Counted from the stretch's first letter, positions 44,989 to 58,130 are shown. The stretch: DNA of 64,000 nucleotides from Apium graveolens (GCF_009905375.1 NC_133650.1:171696518-171760517), one strand, 5' to 3'. Program-made: numbers and translations. Notes: a model not told the origin generated them from the letters alone.

Positions 44989-47900
44989 ATAATCATCAGT
45001 ATATCATTGAATCATGAAACTTGTTTTATTACCTCTAAAATATCCTTAGAGACATTTTAAAAATGCTAGTTGGATTTATTTTGAGGTTGAAGTATTTTAA
45101 ATGATTTAATGAGCTTTATTTCTATTTTTGAGCATTATCTTGCAAAATTCGAATAAAATAAACGGTTTGCTCAAAAATTATTTTAAAAATATGGGGAAAA
45201 ATCTAATTTTATTCTCTACATTTTAAAAATAATTTTCGTATAATTATCACCATGTACAATGCAGCGAAATTGTACTCAAATTCGTTTTTATGTATCTTGT
45301 GTAGAGAAAATGGTAAGTAAAAATCTTTAGCAAATTACAGGAATACCCCTACCTCTTTTCTCATAAAACTAGCATGCCCAATTTCTTTTCTCCCCTCTCG
45401 ATCTCTCTACTCTCCCTCGACCTCAATCTCTCTCCCTCTCTCTCTCTCTCTCGCTCTCTCTCTCGTTAATCTCTTCTAATCTCTCCCGCTCTCTCCTCCT
45501 CCTTCCCAGCATTACTCACATCTCCTTCTTCGATTCTGCCGCCTAACCACCATCCAACAGCCACCGTTGTCCACTTTTCTGGCAGCCTAGACCTTGCTCA
45601 TCGTTGTGTATTTCAATCTCAGTGGGTATAATGCAATTTAAATCCATATAAATCAGTTGGCTTAAAGATGTGTTATGATTTTGATATGAGATGTTGTATA
45701 TATATGTTATGTATGTATATATATTATGTAGTTAGTTGTTTAGTTTTTAAACTCGCGAGATTATCTGGGTGTTAAAGCTTTTGGTTTAAGAGTATGTGTT
45801 TATGTGCTTGTGCTTGGAATGGTACTTTAAGAATTAAGTAATGGATTAAAGTTTAAAATTATATGTAATCGAGTTGAATTTCTAGATTGTTGCGGGTCTG
45901 TTTTTGCAGTAGAATTATGGGCTCATAGAGTCGAGTTATATGCTTAATCTTGATGTGGTTATGTGCTCCGCGGAGTCTAATTTCTACTCGTGAAAGAATT
46001 AGATTGATTTAATAAACGAGCTAAAAGATATGTATGTTTTAGTGCAAGGTGCGCAAAATTTCTGGATAAGGTCTGTTGGTCATATTGACGACTCTGTTTA
46101 AGGCCACTAAACACATTGCTTTCATCCAAAATTTTTATGGTAGCTAGATATGTGAGTCAGTTAAGTATCCACCAAATTTCACTATAACAGACCTATTTAT
46201 GAATTTATTAAAAATATGGAGGTGAACATAGTTTCTGTGAAATCGAGAAGCCAAGATACTTGTTATGTGTTTTTATATGTTTAATTGTTTACAAAACTTT
46301 TGTTTGCACTTGATAAAAATGAGAATGAATATATTTGGGTAATGTTTGATTTCGATTATTATAACTTTAGTAAGATTTAAATTTTTAAAAATAAATTTCA
46401 TTTGTTCACATCATTATTAATTGAATGATTATGTGCTTATGAGAATATATAGCGATGTGTTTGAGATGACTTGTATGGTTGTGTAGTCTTAACGCCGTTC
46501 TTTTGTGAGTTTGTCTGCGTGTATGCTTTACTATGTCCAGTATTAATATTAGAATTGTAAACATTCTAGTCAGGTTTATGTGTCTTGTTCTAGGCCCGTT
46601 TTACTGCTTTAAATATTGGATTTGTTTCTGAAATCTTTAGAGTAAGTTGGAGTAATATTCATCATGAGTATCATAAAAAAAAATTCATGCAAAATCAATA
46701 AATTTTCAATTTATTAAAAATCAATGAGTGAGGACTATTTGAACCAGTTTCTAGTTTCTTTCTTTATTAGTGCATAGCATGAGTTTATATTTGGCTAATT
46801 GCATATAATTGACAAGTGAATTCTTATCGTGGTGGTAACTTTCTATTTGCATTAACTTATTTCATGTTTGAACATAGATAATTGTATGAGTTTTTACTTG
46901 ATACATGCGATAGTCGTATAAAAGTTGTTTTGCTAAAAGAATTAGGGAGTTAGTTACTATAAAAGTCAAGGCAGATTTTCTTATATGTTTACTGCAAGTC
47001 AAGGCAGATTTCTTTATGTGTATACTGCAAATCAAGGCTGATTTTCTTATGTGTTTATTGCAAGTCAAGGCAGAATTTTCTATGAGTTTACAACAAGTCA
47101 AGGCTGATTTTTACTATATATTGGGTTGTTGATTGAGATTGAAAACAGGTGGATAGTCCAATAAGTAGAGGAAATGCTGCTGAATATTCGGTAGATTTCC
47201 TATCCATTTATTGGATATGAATAAGTTTTTATATAAATAGATCATTAGTGTTCATATCATTGAAACATGCCTACGTGTTATGTGTTTATATGCTATGTGA
47301 ATTACATGCGTATGTGAGTCAGAATTTTTGTGTTTGACTATTTTCCTTATGTGTGGGCTATCGTATGGGTAGATGATAGGTTTTTGACGTGCAGTTTGTC
47401 GAGTAATTATCGTTTAGATGATTAAAGTGTTATCTTTTAATAATAGATGCGGATCATTAAAGTTGATCAAGACCAGACATTGGAAGGAATAAAATGGCAT
47501 GGTATGGGATATCAAGCTTCTAGCAATCGCAGGAGCAACATGTCAGTGAATTGGTGGAATAAAAGACGACGATGTCTTGAGATGCCAGACTGAGATAATT
47601 GTGTTATTGCGAGTGTGACTAACTGCTAAATCCCAAAGGCAAGTATCCCTATCATCTCTTATTGTTCAAGTGATATTTATTTTGAATCCCATTATGCAAA
47701 TATTGCTTTCCTATTCTCACTTCAGCATAGATAAATGTTTTACATATCGTTGAATTATTATGCAAGTACTCTCTGCTATTCTATGTTCAGAATAGTTAAA
47801 TGTTTTTACTTATCAAATTACTGGATTTATAAATGTTTTGGATTTTGAGAAAAGTGATTGGGTTGCGAGTATTCATGCCCAAGTGAATGAGGGAATAAAA

Positions 47901-49041
47901 TTATTTCGTGTGTCTATTATTATGACCCATTTTCAATAAAAGGTTTTAAGATTGGATCAATGCATAAGTGACCGGGGCGGATGGTCCAGCGGAGGGCTAT
48001 TGCTAAGTGTCATATGAAATATTATGACACAATTTGTGCCACAGGCAGATATATTGCCTTTTTATTTGAGTACTCGTGTTTTGGGGACATGTTTCTATGA
48101 ATCTTGACCTTGTGCTAATACACGGGCTGATCAACATGTGATAGTACGTCCGTCGGTGAATGATCCCAATTTAAATTATTATATTGTTTTTGATAAACAT
48201 AGAATAAATGATTTATCAACTGTTTCTATTTTGGATTAAAGGTGAAATGCAGTTTTGATTCAGTTCCTGCTCGGTTTTAAATAAAGTTAATGATTCATTC
48301 CCTAATCATTGTTTCATTTTATTATTGTTTACGATATTTCCGTAAACACTATTTTACGAGTTTTATTCTCGTCAAGATTCAAAGTATTGCTGAAGCATTT
48401 CTCTCAAAAATATCAAAAGGATTTTGAATACTGAGGAGGAATCTATTCTGGGATTCCTTAACTAAATTTTCTGATTCAGCAATTGTGATTTTAAATGTTC
48501 TGCTCTAATGCAGATGTCGGTTTTATATCAAAATGACCATATATATACGCTATAATAAACTTGCTGAGCATTTCTTTCGCTCATACTTGCCTGTTTTCAA
48601 ATTTAACCTCCAGTGAGGATTAGCTTGCACTATTTAACCGCGTAATTCGAGGAAGCAAAGAAGAAGCTCTTGGAAGGAGGTTGGTTCAGGGTTTGCGGGC
48701 TAGTGTAAGTTTTATTATGAAAAGTTGTTTATATTATATTATATTATAATTGTGTTATTTTACAATTGGGACTAGTATACTTCTTTTCGAAGTTATACTA
48801 GCGGGTTAAGTTTTAAGGTTTGGAATTATTGAAAAGAGTTTTAAAAGAAAGTGAGAATTTATTTGTGGAATTTGGATATCTTGTTTCTAGAACTGTAACC
48901 TTAAAAGATCTTGGATTAGTTTGGGGTCATAGATGATAAATATCTTCCACTGGCATTTGTATTTTTATTTAATAGGTTATTCTGGATTGAGGTTTCAGAG
49001 TGACGACCAAATCCTCTGACCCCGGATTTGGGGGCGTTACA
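44989..49041 (+). repeat. 5' LTR of the LARD-like element, truncated
   Basis: Starts inside the LTR at a point matching about 50898 of the 3' copy and ends GGGGGCGTTACA at 49041. A CT-rich leader at 45400-45500 is followed by ATG-poor sequence. 47385-47820 (with TTGACGTGCAG and ATTGGAAGGAATAAAATGG) has no counterpart in the 3' LTR, while about 250 bp at 52825-53085 of the 3' LTR are missing here. Confidence 0.9.
46975..47115 (+). repeat. About 34-bp tandem repeats in the 5' LTR
   Basis: Five units of AAGTCAAGGCAGATTTTCTT followed by ATGTGTTTACTGC, slightly diverged. The 3' LTR has the equivalent array at 53090-53240. Confidence 0.85.
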
Positions 49042-49043
49042 GG

Positions 49044-49056
49044 TTGGTATCAGAGT
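49044..49056 (+). other. Primer binding site of the LARD-like element
   Basis: TTGGTATCAGAGT, two bases after the LTR, matching the initiator-Met type with one change. Confidence 0.9.
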
Positions 49057-50261
49057 CGAGGTTATAGTAAACTAGAAACAAGAGTGTATAGGAGTGTGTA
49101 TATTTATGTAAGGACGCTTGAGCTCATATCGAGTTCATGTTGGACTATTGGATATAGTACCAATGAGTAAGTTAAGATAGGAGTATTCGTTTGAGATGGT
49201 TGTGTTGAGCTGGACAAAACTTCTAGCAGTTGCAAACTTCTATTGTGGAATCTTTCGAGGCTACTACGATTCGACGACAAAGAAGATTATCGATATCTTT
49301 AAAACATGAAGAAGTGTCTAGAAATCGGATGGCAAGTCGACAGAAGAGTCTAAGTTGAAGATAAGTAGTAAGGCTTTGGCAATACCTTCTCTTTTTATAA
49401 TTTCTTTTGACCTCTCTCAAAAAGCGGTATTATTTCAAGGATATATTCCCTAACACTCGTTTAGTCATTTTGTGCCAGAATTTTATTCTCTGGATTTCAT
49501 TTCCTCCATAAATATCAGCTTTGAAATCTTTTCAGTTTTATTCATTTGATTTTGAATTCCTTTCATATTCTTTTATTCTAACTGAGATGAAAAACCCTAA
49601 CTATAGGGGACACAAGGTATACTTGTCTGTGTGATAGGAGTTGGATGTGATACCATCACTTGTGTGTGTTGTGACTACAAGAAGATTAATAACCTTTAGT
49701 AGTGTCTTCATTTGGACACACAATACCAAGTTCATTTGATCATATTGATCTCTCAGTTATTCTTTCATTTCAATAATACTTTATTTTTGGTAACCATAAT
49801 TGCGGGACACCCATTATGATATGGAATTCTTTTCTTTCCAGAGTTCCATAATTTTATTATTCAAAATAATTAAAGGTATGCCAACCAATTATGAACAAGC
49901 CACTATGGTCAATGTAAAGTACGACTTCGTGTTAGAGCTATCTTGAATGGCAGTGGATTGCAATGTGATTAAAATATCAGTTTCTCTATTTTTCTCTATT
50001 TCTCTCTATATCTTTCTTTCTTTCTCTTACTTTATCTCCCTATCTTTCTTTCCCTCTATCGGTGAAACTTATTATACTGAAAAGTTGGTCAAATTTGAAA
50101 AGCAAGAAACAGAATTGTGAAGTGCGGAACTCATGATAATTATGTCATACAAAGAATGTAGGGTGCTAATTCATATTTCGGAGCAGTGATATTATTAGGA
50201 ATTGAAAGGTTGGCAAGAAGATCCTTAGTGCTTTATTCTGCTGATTCTGAGGACGGAATCC
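49057..50261 (+). other. Internal region of the LARD-like element, non-coding
   Basis: No ORF of note. 49590-49765 carries the module shared with the gag-side region of other gypsy copies here, and 49980-50060 is CT-rich simple sequence. The end (GATTCTGAGGACGGAATCC) equals the 3' end motif of elements A and B, so this is an internally deleted chromovirus that kept only leader and 3' terminus. Confidence 0.75.
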
Positions 50262-50277
50262 TTATAAGGGGGTAGAT
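50262..50277 (+). other. Polypurine tract of the LARD-like element
   Basis: ATAAGGGGGTAGAT lies immediately before the LTR start TGTGATATCCTG at 50278. Confidence 0.85.
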
Positions 50278-53200
50278 TGTGATATCCTGTAATTTTTAGG
50301 AATTAATATTATTAATATCTAAATGATTTTATGTGACTGTTTCAAATTGGGAGGGAATAAAGTTGTGGATATTTTATTCTTCTTTGATGAATTCATGTTT
50401 TTAAATGATTAATGTATTAATTGATAATTGTGGTACCGATTCCTGTCATTGTTGTGAGAATATTTAATTACTTTTATTATTTTCAAAAATATATTCGGTT
50501 TTATCTAGATTTTCCCTCGTAGCGGGTGAATTTTAAAAATATTCAAAAATAGCATATAACGACTATTTTGGTACATGTTAAGTGAATAATATTATATGAG
50601 TTATTTGAATTTTATGATATTTATGTGAATTAGTGAGAAAATATTAAAAATAAATTATTTCAGTTTGGCGAGTCAGTGTAAGGTTTGAAGTGTGATATGT
50701 GATTATACAAAAGAAATTATAAATAAAGGATTAAATAGAAAATTTGGTGAGTATGGGATCTTATTCATTGAGAGATGTGATTATGTGTTATTTGATTCAT
50801 ATGTGAGTGACTTTGTGGTCAAAATAATTTTTTTATCTAATTTAATGATTTATTGTGTGAAAAATGGGGTTTAATGGATTTTTAAATATTTTTATTAAAT
50901 TATCGGTAAATGATTGAATCATGAAACTTTTTTTATTACCTCTAAAATACCCTTAGAAACATTTAAACATGATAGTTGGATTTATTTTGAGGTTGAAGTA
51001 TTTTAAAATGATTTAATGAGCTTTATTTCTTATTTTTGAGGATTATCTTGCAAAATTCGTATAAAATAAACCGTTTGCTCAAAAAATATTTTAAAAATAT
51101 GGGGACGAAGATAATTTTGTTCTCTACATTTTAAAAATAATTTTCATATAATTATCACCATTAGAATGCACCGAAATAGTACTCAAATTCATTTTTATGT
51201 ATTTTGTATAGAGAAAATGATAAGTAAAATCTTTAGCAAATTACAGGAATACCCCTGCCTCTTTTCTCTTAAAACCAGCAGGCCCAATTTATTTTCTCCC
51301 CTCTCGATCTCTCTACTCTCCCTCGACCTCAATCCCCCTCTCTCTCTCTCGTTAATCTCTTCTAATCTCTCCCGCACTCTCCTCCTCTTTCCAGCGTTAC
51401 TCACATCTCCTTCTTTGATTCCGACGCCTAACCACTATCCAACAGCCATCATTGTCCACTTTTCCGACAGCCCAAACCTTGCCCATCGTTGTGTGTTTTA
51501 ATCTCAGTGGGTACAATTCAATTCAAATCCTTATAAATCAGTTGGCTTATAAATGTGTTGTGATTTTGGTATGAGATGTTGTATATATATGTTATATATG
51601 TATTTATATGTTATGTAGTTAGTTGGTTAGTTTTTAAACTCGCGAGATTATCTGGGTGTTAAAGCTTTTGGTTTAAGAGTATGTGTTTATGTTCTTGGAA
51701 TGGTACTTTAAGAATTAAGTAACGGATTAAAGTTTTAAAATTATATGTAATCGAGTTGAATTTCTAGATTGCTGCGGGTCTGTTTTTGCAAAGAATTATG
51801 GGCTCATAGAGTCAAGTTATATGCTTAATCTTGATGTGGTTATGTGCTCCGCGGAGTCTAGTTTCTATTCGCGAAATAATTAGATTGATTTAATAAACGA
51901 GCAAAAAGATATGTATGTATTAGTGCAAGGTGCGCAGAATTTCTGGACAAGGTCTGTTGTCCATATTGACGACTCTGTTCAAGGGCTCTAAACATATTGC
52001 TTTCATCTAAAATTTTTATGGTAGCTAGATATGTGAGTCAGTTAAGTCTCCACCAAATTTTACTATAACAGACCTATTTATGAATTTATTAAAAATCCGG
52101 AGGCGAACTTAGTTTCTGTGAAATCGAGAAGCCAAGATACTTGTTATGTGTTTTTATATGTTTAATTGTTTGCAAAACTTTTTTTTACACTTGATATTAA
52201 ATGAGAATGAATATATTTGGTTAATGTTTGATTTCGATTATTATAACTTTAGTACGATTTAAGCACACTCATTATTAATTGAATGATAATGTGCTTATGA
52301 GAATATATAGCGATGTGTTTGAGATGACTTGTATGGTTGTGTAGTCTTAACGCCGTTCTTTTGTGAGTTTTTCTACGTGTATGCTTTACTGTGTCCAGTA
52401 TTAATATTAGAATTATAAACATTCTGGTCAAGTTTATGTGTCTTGTTCTAAGCCCGTTTTACTGCTTTAAATATTGGATTTGTTTCTGAAATCTTTAGAG
52501 TAAGTTGGAGTAATATTCATCATGAGTGTCATAAAAAAAATTCATGTAAAATCAATAAATTTTCAATTTATTAAAAATCAAAGAGTGAGGACTATTTGAA
52601 CCAGTGTCTAGTTTCTTTCTTTATTAGTGCATAGCATGAGTTTATATTTGGCTAATTGCATATAATTGATAAGTGAATTCTTGTCGTGGTGGTAACTTGC
52701 TATTTGCATTAACTTATTTCATGTTTGAATATAGATAATTGTATGAGTTTTTACTTGATACATGTCGATAGTCGTATAAAAATTGTTTATCTAAAAAAAT
52801 TAGGGAGTTAGTTACTATATGAGTGTTCGTATGAATTAGGGAGTTTATTTGAAGTCTATTTTTGGATATTTGTTAAGTTGGGATTGTTATGTGTGGTGTG
52901 ATTATATCTTGATTGATGCCGGGTAATTATATGTTAGCCTATTGGTTTCAGTTTGGATTGGTTTAGGTAGTAAGTCAGATATGTTAATTGATTATTAGAC
53001 TACTTAAATTGGTTAATCTTGTATTGATGATTAAATATGTTTTACATTTAGTAGATTGTAATTCTGCTGAAAGATTATCTTATATGTTTACTGCAAGTCA
53101 AGGAAGATTTTTATATATGTTTACTACAAGTCAAGGCAGATTTCCTTATGTGTTTACTGCAAATCAAGGCAGATTTTCTTATGTGTTTATTGCAAGTCAA

Positions 53201-54743
53201 GGCAGGATTTCCTATGAGTTTACAACAAGTCAAGGCTGATTTTTACTATATATTGGGTTGTTGATTGAGATTGAAACCAGGTGGATAGTCCGATAAATAG
53301 AGGAAATGCTGTCGAATTTTCGGTAGATTTCCTATCCATTTATTGGATATGAATAAGTTTTTATATAAATAGATTGTTAGTGTTCATATCATTGAAACAT
53401 GCCTACGTGTAATGCGTTTATATGCTATATGAATTACATGCGTACGTGAGTCAAAATTCTTGTGTTTGACTATTTTCCTTATGTATGGGCTATCATATGG
53501 GTAGATGATAAGGTTTTCCTTATAATGGATTTATAAATGTTTTGAATTTTGAGAAAAGTGATTGGTTGCGAGTATTCCTGCCCAAGTGAATGAGGAAATA
53601 AAATTATTTCGCGTGTCCATTATTATGACCCCTTTTCAATAAAAGGTTTTAAGATTGGATCAATGCGTAAGTGACCGGGGCGGACGGTCCAGCGGAGGGC
53701 TATTGCTAAGTGTCATATGAAATATTATGACACAATTTGTGCCGCATGCAGATATATAGCCTTTTTATTTGAGTACCCGTGTTTTGGGGACATGTTGCTA
53801 TGAATCATGACCTTGTGCTATCACACGGGTTGATCAGCATCTGATAGTACGTCCGTCGGTGAATAATCCCAATCTAAGTTATTATATTGTTTTTGATAAA
53901 CATAGAATAAATGATTTATCAACTATTTCTATTTTGGATTAAAGGTGAAATGCAATTTTGATTCAGTTCCTGCTCGGTTTTAAATAAAGTTTATGATTCA
54001 TTCCCTAATCATTGTTTCATGTTATTGTTGTTTACGATATTTCCATAAACACTATTTTACGAGTTTTATTCTCGTCAAGATTCAAAGTATTGCTAAAGCA
54101 TTTCGCTCAAAAATATCAAAAGGATTTTGAATACTAAGGAGGAATCAATTATGGGATTCCTTAACTAAATTTTCTGATTCAGCAATTGTGATTTTAAATG
54201 TACTGCTCTAATGCAGATGTCGGTTTTATATCAAAACGACCATATATATACGCTATAATAAACTTGCTGAGCATTTTTTTCACTCATACTTGCCTGTTTT
54301 CAAATTTAACCTCCAGTGAGGATTAGCTTGCGCTATTTAACCGCGTAATTCAAGGAAGCAAATAAGAAGCTCTTGGAAGGAGGTTGGTTCATGGTTTGTG
54401 GGCTAGTGTAAGTTCTGTTATGAAAAGTTGTTTATATTATATTATATTATAATTGTGTTATTTTACAATTGGGATTAGTAGACTTCTTTTTGAAGTTATA
54501 CTAGCGGGTTAAGTTTTAAGGTTTGGAATTATTGAAAAGAGTTTTAAAAGAAAGTGAGAATTTATTTGTGGAATTTGGATATCTTGTTTCTAGAACTGTA
54601 ACCTTAAAAAATCTTGGATTAGTTTGGTTCATAGATGTTAAATATCTTCTGCTGACATTTGCATTTTTATTTAACAGGTTATTTTGGATTGAGGTTTCAG
54701 AGTGACGACCAAATCCTTTGACCCCAGATTTGGGGGCGTTACA
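50278..54743 (+). repeat. 3' LTR of the LARD-like element
   Basis: TGTGATATCCTGTAATTTTT to GATTTGGGGGCGTTACA, 4466 bp; the complete copy at its 5' end. CT-rich leader at 51310-51380; five tandem units at 53090-53240. About 430 bp present in the 5' copy are absent near 53510-53525. The frames 51166-51501 and 52988-53239 are in repeat-rich sequence and not convincing genes. Confidence 0.92.
53090..53240 (+). repeat. About 34-bp tandem repeats in the 3' LTR
   Basis: Five units of TTTACTGCAAGTCAAGG plus AAGATTTTTATATATG-like spacers. The units keep one frame (MFTASQGRF-type peptides), so an 83-codon ORF spans them by chance of periodicity. Confidence 0.85.
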
Positions 54744-55417
54744 AGAAAAGTTCAGCATCCCTCATGAGCATTGTGCAGGGAGCAAAAGAGTCCTTGAAAG
54801 ACTATCTGAATCATTTCGCCAAGGAAGCTTTGAAGGTCCCAGACCTTGATGACAAGGTAGCTATGATAGCATTGCAACAAGGAACTAGGGACGAGTTCTT
54901 CAAGATGTCATTAGCTAAATGCCCCCCTGAAAGCATGTTACAGCTCTAAGATGGGGCGGGGAAGTACATCAAAATGAAAGAGAGCAAGAGGAAGACAGTA
55001 GTGAATAACGAGCCCGCTGGTGGCAAGAAGCGAAAAACTGATCTGGAATATATTGCTAAGGACAAATATCCTAGAACTGAGCAAAGCAATGATTCAACCC
55101 CGAAGAAGGGAGGACCAGGACAAAAGTTCACTGAATATGCTAAGTTGATTGCTCCTAGGAGTCAGATCTTGATGGAAATTCAGAAGGACAGAGATGTTCA
55201 TTGGACTAAGCCTCTGAAGGCTGATCCTACCAAACTGGATAAGAGCCAATATTGTAGATTTCACAAGGATGTTGGCCATGACACCGATGAGTGTAGACAA
55301 TTGAAGGATGAAATAGAGTTCCTCATTCGAAAAGGAAGGTTGAGCAAGTACACTGGAGATGGAGGAGATAGGAATAGCAATGGAAGAAAGAATTTTGATG
55401 ATCGTATGAGGGACTAA
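54744..55417 (+). pseudogene. Tat gag, C-terminal part with zinc-knuckle-like segment
   Basis: Right of the nested element the frame resumes with IVQGAKESLKDYLNHFAKEA and ALQQGTRDEFFKMSLAKCPP, the end of the Retrotrans_gag domain. A TAA at 54947-54949 follows. The open frame 54974-55417 has a basic linker and CRFHKDVGHDTDECRQLKDE, the Cys/His segment of Tat Gag, at about 55255-55315. The ATG at 54974 is internal. Function as RNA-binding part of Gag is from the family. Confidence 0.82.
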
Positions 55418-55453
55418 GACGATCAGGGGCGAAATCCCCAGCCTAGGGGACCG

Positions 55454-56150
55454 GTGATAAATGCAATCTTTGGAGGACCACGACCCCGAGGGCCTGTGAT
55501 AAATACAATCTTCGGAGGACCAACTGTTGCTAGTTCATCCAAAAACTCAAGGAAAGCATATACTAGAGAAGTTATGCATATCATTGGGGAAGCCCCGAAG
55601 AGGGCTAGGACAGGAGTGACAATGGCATTTGATAATTCTGACTTGGAGGGTGTGAAATTTCCTCATGATGATCCGCTAGTCATAACACCGATAATAGGGA
55701 ACAACCCGGTAAAGAGGGTCCTTGTAGATAATGGTGCCTCAATGGACATTTTGCTCCATGATACCTTTTTAAGGATGGGTTACAATAATTCTCATTTAAT
55801 CCCGACCGATATGCCGATATATGGATTCGCGGGAGTGGAGTGCCCTGTGGAAGGGATAATAAAGTTGCCAATGACCATAGGTCAGGAACCAAAACAAGCA
55901 ACATAGATGTTGGACTTTGTAGTGGTAAAGGCTGGATCAACTTATAGTGCAATAATGGGAAGAAGGGGAATACATGCTTTCCAGGCAGTCCCTTCTTCCT
56001 ACCATTCAGTGATGAAGTTTCCCACCCAGAATGGGATTGGAGAAGAGAGAGGAGATCAAAAGAGGGCAATGAGTTGTTATGTGGCCTCTCTTAGGGCAGA
56101 TGGAGTTGGGGGCATGTTCTGCCTATTGAAGATCCGGATATTTGTGAAAA
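55454..56150 (+). pseudogene. Tat aspartic protease
   Basis: The frame 55454-55906 includes the active-site block VLVDNGASMDIL at about 55710-55745, with the catalytic Asp intact, and a flap region GFAGVECPVEGIIKL. A TAG at 55904-55906 interrupts; the same frame continues with DFVVVKAGSTYSAIMGRRG to about 56120. There a 1-nt-type frameshift moves the polyprotein into the RT frame. A proline/glycine repeat (INAIFGGPRPRGP ... INTIFGGPT) near the start is a short duplicated peptide. Confidence 0.82.
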
Positions 56151-57543
56151 TGATGAGAAAAGAGGGAAGCCAGCAGAAGACTTGATTCCGACTCCTTTGG
56201 CTCCCGAGGATCCTAAGAAAGTAACTTTCATTGGAGCATCCCTAGAGGAGCCCCTTAGAAGGAAGTTGGTGAAGTTTTTACAAGAGAATAGTGATGTATT
56301 TGCATGGTTGGCAGGTGATATACCAGGCATAGACCCAGAACTGATCACTCACAAGCTGAACGTGGATCCAAATTGAAAGACTGTGAAGCAAAAGAAAAGA
56401 AGCTTTGTTCCGGAAAGGCAGGAAGCTATTAAGCAAGAAGTAGCGAAGCTCTTAGAGGCTGGTTTCATTGAGGAGATACAGTTCCCGGAATGGTTAGCAA
56501 ACCCTGTGATGGTAAAGAAGGCTAACGGAAAATGGGGAATGTGCGTAGATTTCACTAACCTGAATGACGCATGCCCAAAGGATTGTTTCCCATTGCCAAG
56601 GATAGACACATTGATAGATGCTACTGCTTGTCATGAGATGTTGAGTTTCATGGATGGATTTAGTGGATACAATCATATCAAGATGCATAAGGATGACATC
56701 CCAAAGGTATCATTCATTACTGATTTTGGTGTTTTTTGTTATCTTGTTATGGCGTTTGGTCTCAAGAATGCAGGAGCAACCTATCAAAGGTTGGTAAATA
56801 ATATTTTCAAGGACCTTATTGGAAAAACTATGGAAGTTTACGTTGATGATATGTTAGTCAAGAGTTTGTTAAAAGTTGATCACATAACCCATTTGAGGGA
56901 AGCCTTTAAGGTGTTAAGATATCACAAAATGATGCTAAATCCTGCAAAGTGTTCTTTCAGAGTGGGATCTGGAAAGTTTTTAGGTCTGATGGTCTCCAAG
57001 AGGGGAATTGAATCCAATCCTGATAAAATAAAGGCTATCCTGGATATAGAACCACCGCGTTCCATGAAAGACGTTCAGAAACTCACTGGAAGAGTTGCAG
57101 CTCTAGGACGTTTCATCTTCAAATCCAGAGACAAGTGCTTGCCATTCTTTAAATTCCTGAAGAAGGTTAAAGATTTTGTATGGACTGAGGAAAGCCAGGA
57201 GGCATTTGAAGGATTAAAGAAATATATGGCTCAAGCCCCGTTGTTGGCCAAGCCAACTCTGAATGAAACTTTGTACTTATACTTGGCCGTTTCAGAAAAT
57301 GCCTGGAGTGCTATATTGGTTAAGGAGGAACTTAAAATCCAGAAACCCGTATACTATGTTAGTAAAATTCTGCATGGAGCTGAGTTGAATTATTCAACTA
57401 TTGAGAAGTTTGCTTTAGCCTTGGTGATGGCTTCAAGGAAGTTGCTTCCTTACTTTCAGGCTCATAAAATTGAAGTGCTAAAAAATCAGCCATTGAGAAA
57501 CATCATTCATAGTCCCAAAGCTAGTGGGAGGCTGATTAAATAG
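56151..57543 (+). pseudogene. Tat reverse transcriptase and first RNase H
   Basis: One TGA at 56374-56376 and one TAG at 57541-57543 are the only interruptions over about 460 codons. Recognisable blocks are EEIQFPEWLANPVMVKKANG, CVDFTNLNDACPKD, FPLPRIDTLID, FMDGFSGYNHIKMHKDD, AFGLKNAGATYQR and the catalytic EVYVDDMLVKS (about 56835-56870), which is intact. RNase H follows (PVYYVSKILHGAELNYS, FALALVMASRKLLPYFQAHK). The long open frame from 56383 begins at a GTG inside the polyprotein. Product: copies element RNA to DNA. Best preserved RT in the window. Confidence 0.92.
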
Positions 57544-58130
57544 GCAATAGAATTGGGAGAATTCGACATCAAGTACAAGCCACGAACGGCAATAAAAGCC
57601 AAGGCATTGGCTGACTTCGTGGTGGAATGTACTATACCCAACCAAGAAGACGAGGGCAGGAAGATACTATACCTCAAGACACAGAAAATGATAAAGGAGA
57701 CAAAGGAAAGGGCATTAAGGAGAAGGAATATTAGGTTCTCTATTTTGATGGAGCATCAAAAACAAATTCAAGCGAATCAGGGCTAGGCTTATAAAGCCCA
57801 GATGGGTTATTGATTGAATACGCTATGAAGCTAGATTTCCCAACTACAAATAATGAAGCAGAATATGAAGCTCTGATAGCTGGCCTCGGCCTAGCAGGAA
57901 CATTGAGGGTCAAGAACTTGAAAGTCTGTGAGGACTCGAAGTTGGTCATATCCCAGGTCAAGGGAGAGTTAGAGGCAAGAGATAATACGATGGCTAAGTA
58001 TGTCCGCTTAGTAAGGGCTATGATGACTCAGTTCAATGAATGCCATGTTGAGCACATTCCAAGGGAGGAAAATGCTAAGGCGGATGCGTTGTATAAGTTC
58101 GCTTCATCAGAGATAGAGAAAATTTTAGGA
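57544..58130 (+). pseudogene. Second, archaeal-type RNase H of the Tat element
   Basis: After a linker with a frameshift near 57655, the frame gives YFDGASKTNSSESGLGL (57738-57790) with the first catalytic Asp. A TAA at about 57790 is followed by TNNEAEYEALIAGLGLAG with the Glu, CEDSKLVISQVKGEL with the next Asp, and ENAKADALYKFAS with the last Asp. This domain is an added RNase H found only in the Tat lineage of plant gypsy elements, where the first copy is thought to act as a connection domain. It shares its frame with integrase. Confidence 0.88.

Larger units (their letters stand above)
44989..54743 (+). mobile_element. Non-autonomous large-LTR gypsy element (LARD-like) nested in Tat gag
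   Basis: LTRs 44989-49041 and 50278-54743 enclose an internal region of only 1236 bp with primer site and polypurine tract but no ORF. The LTRs therefore make up nearly nine tenths of the unit. LTR ends (GATTTGGGGGCGTTACA) match those of the chromovirus-type elements around it, which probably supplied proteins in trans. The 5' LTR lacks the first ~630 bp present in the 3' copy, so the left boundary is a deletion, not an insertion edge, and no target duplication can be checked. AGAAA follows the right end. Confidence 0.9.

Noticed and set aside
51166..51501. 111-codon ORF in the 3' LTR of the LARD-like element, rich in Ser, Leu and Pro
   Set aside because: It is a translation of the CT-rich leader; the corresponding frame in the 5' LTR is broken.
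52988..53239. 83-codon ORF with MFTASQGRF-like peptide repeats
   Set aside because: The peptide repeat is a by-product of in-frame tandem repeats; the partner LTR array is not open in the same way.
55680..56069. 129-codon minus-strand ORF opposite the Tat protease
   Set aside because: It is the reverse shadow of a conserved protease frame; no motif, and TAG/TAA avoidance follows from the sense codons.
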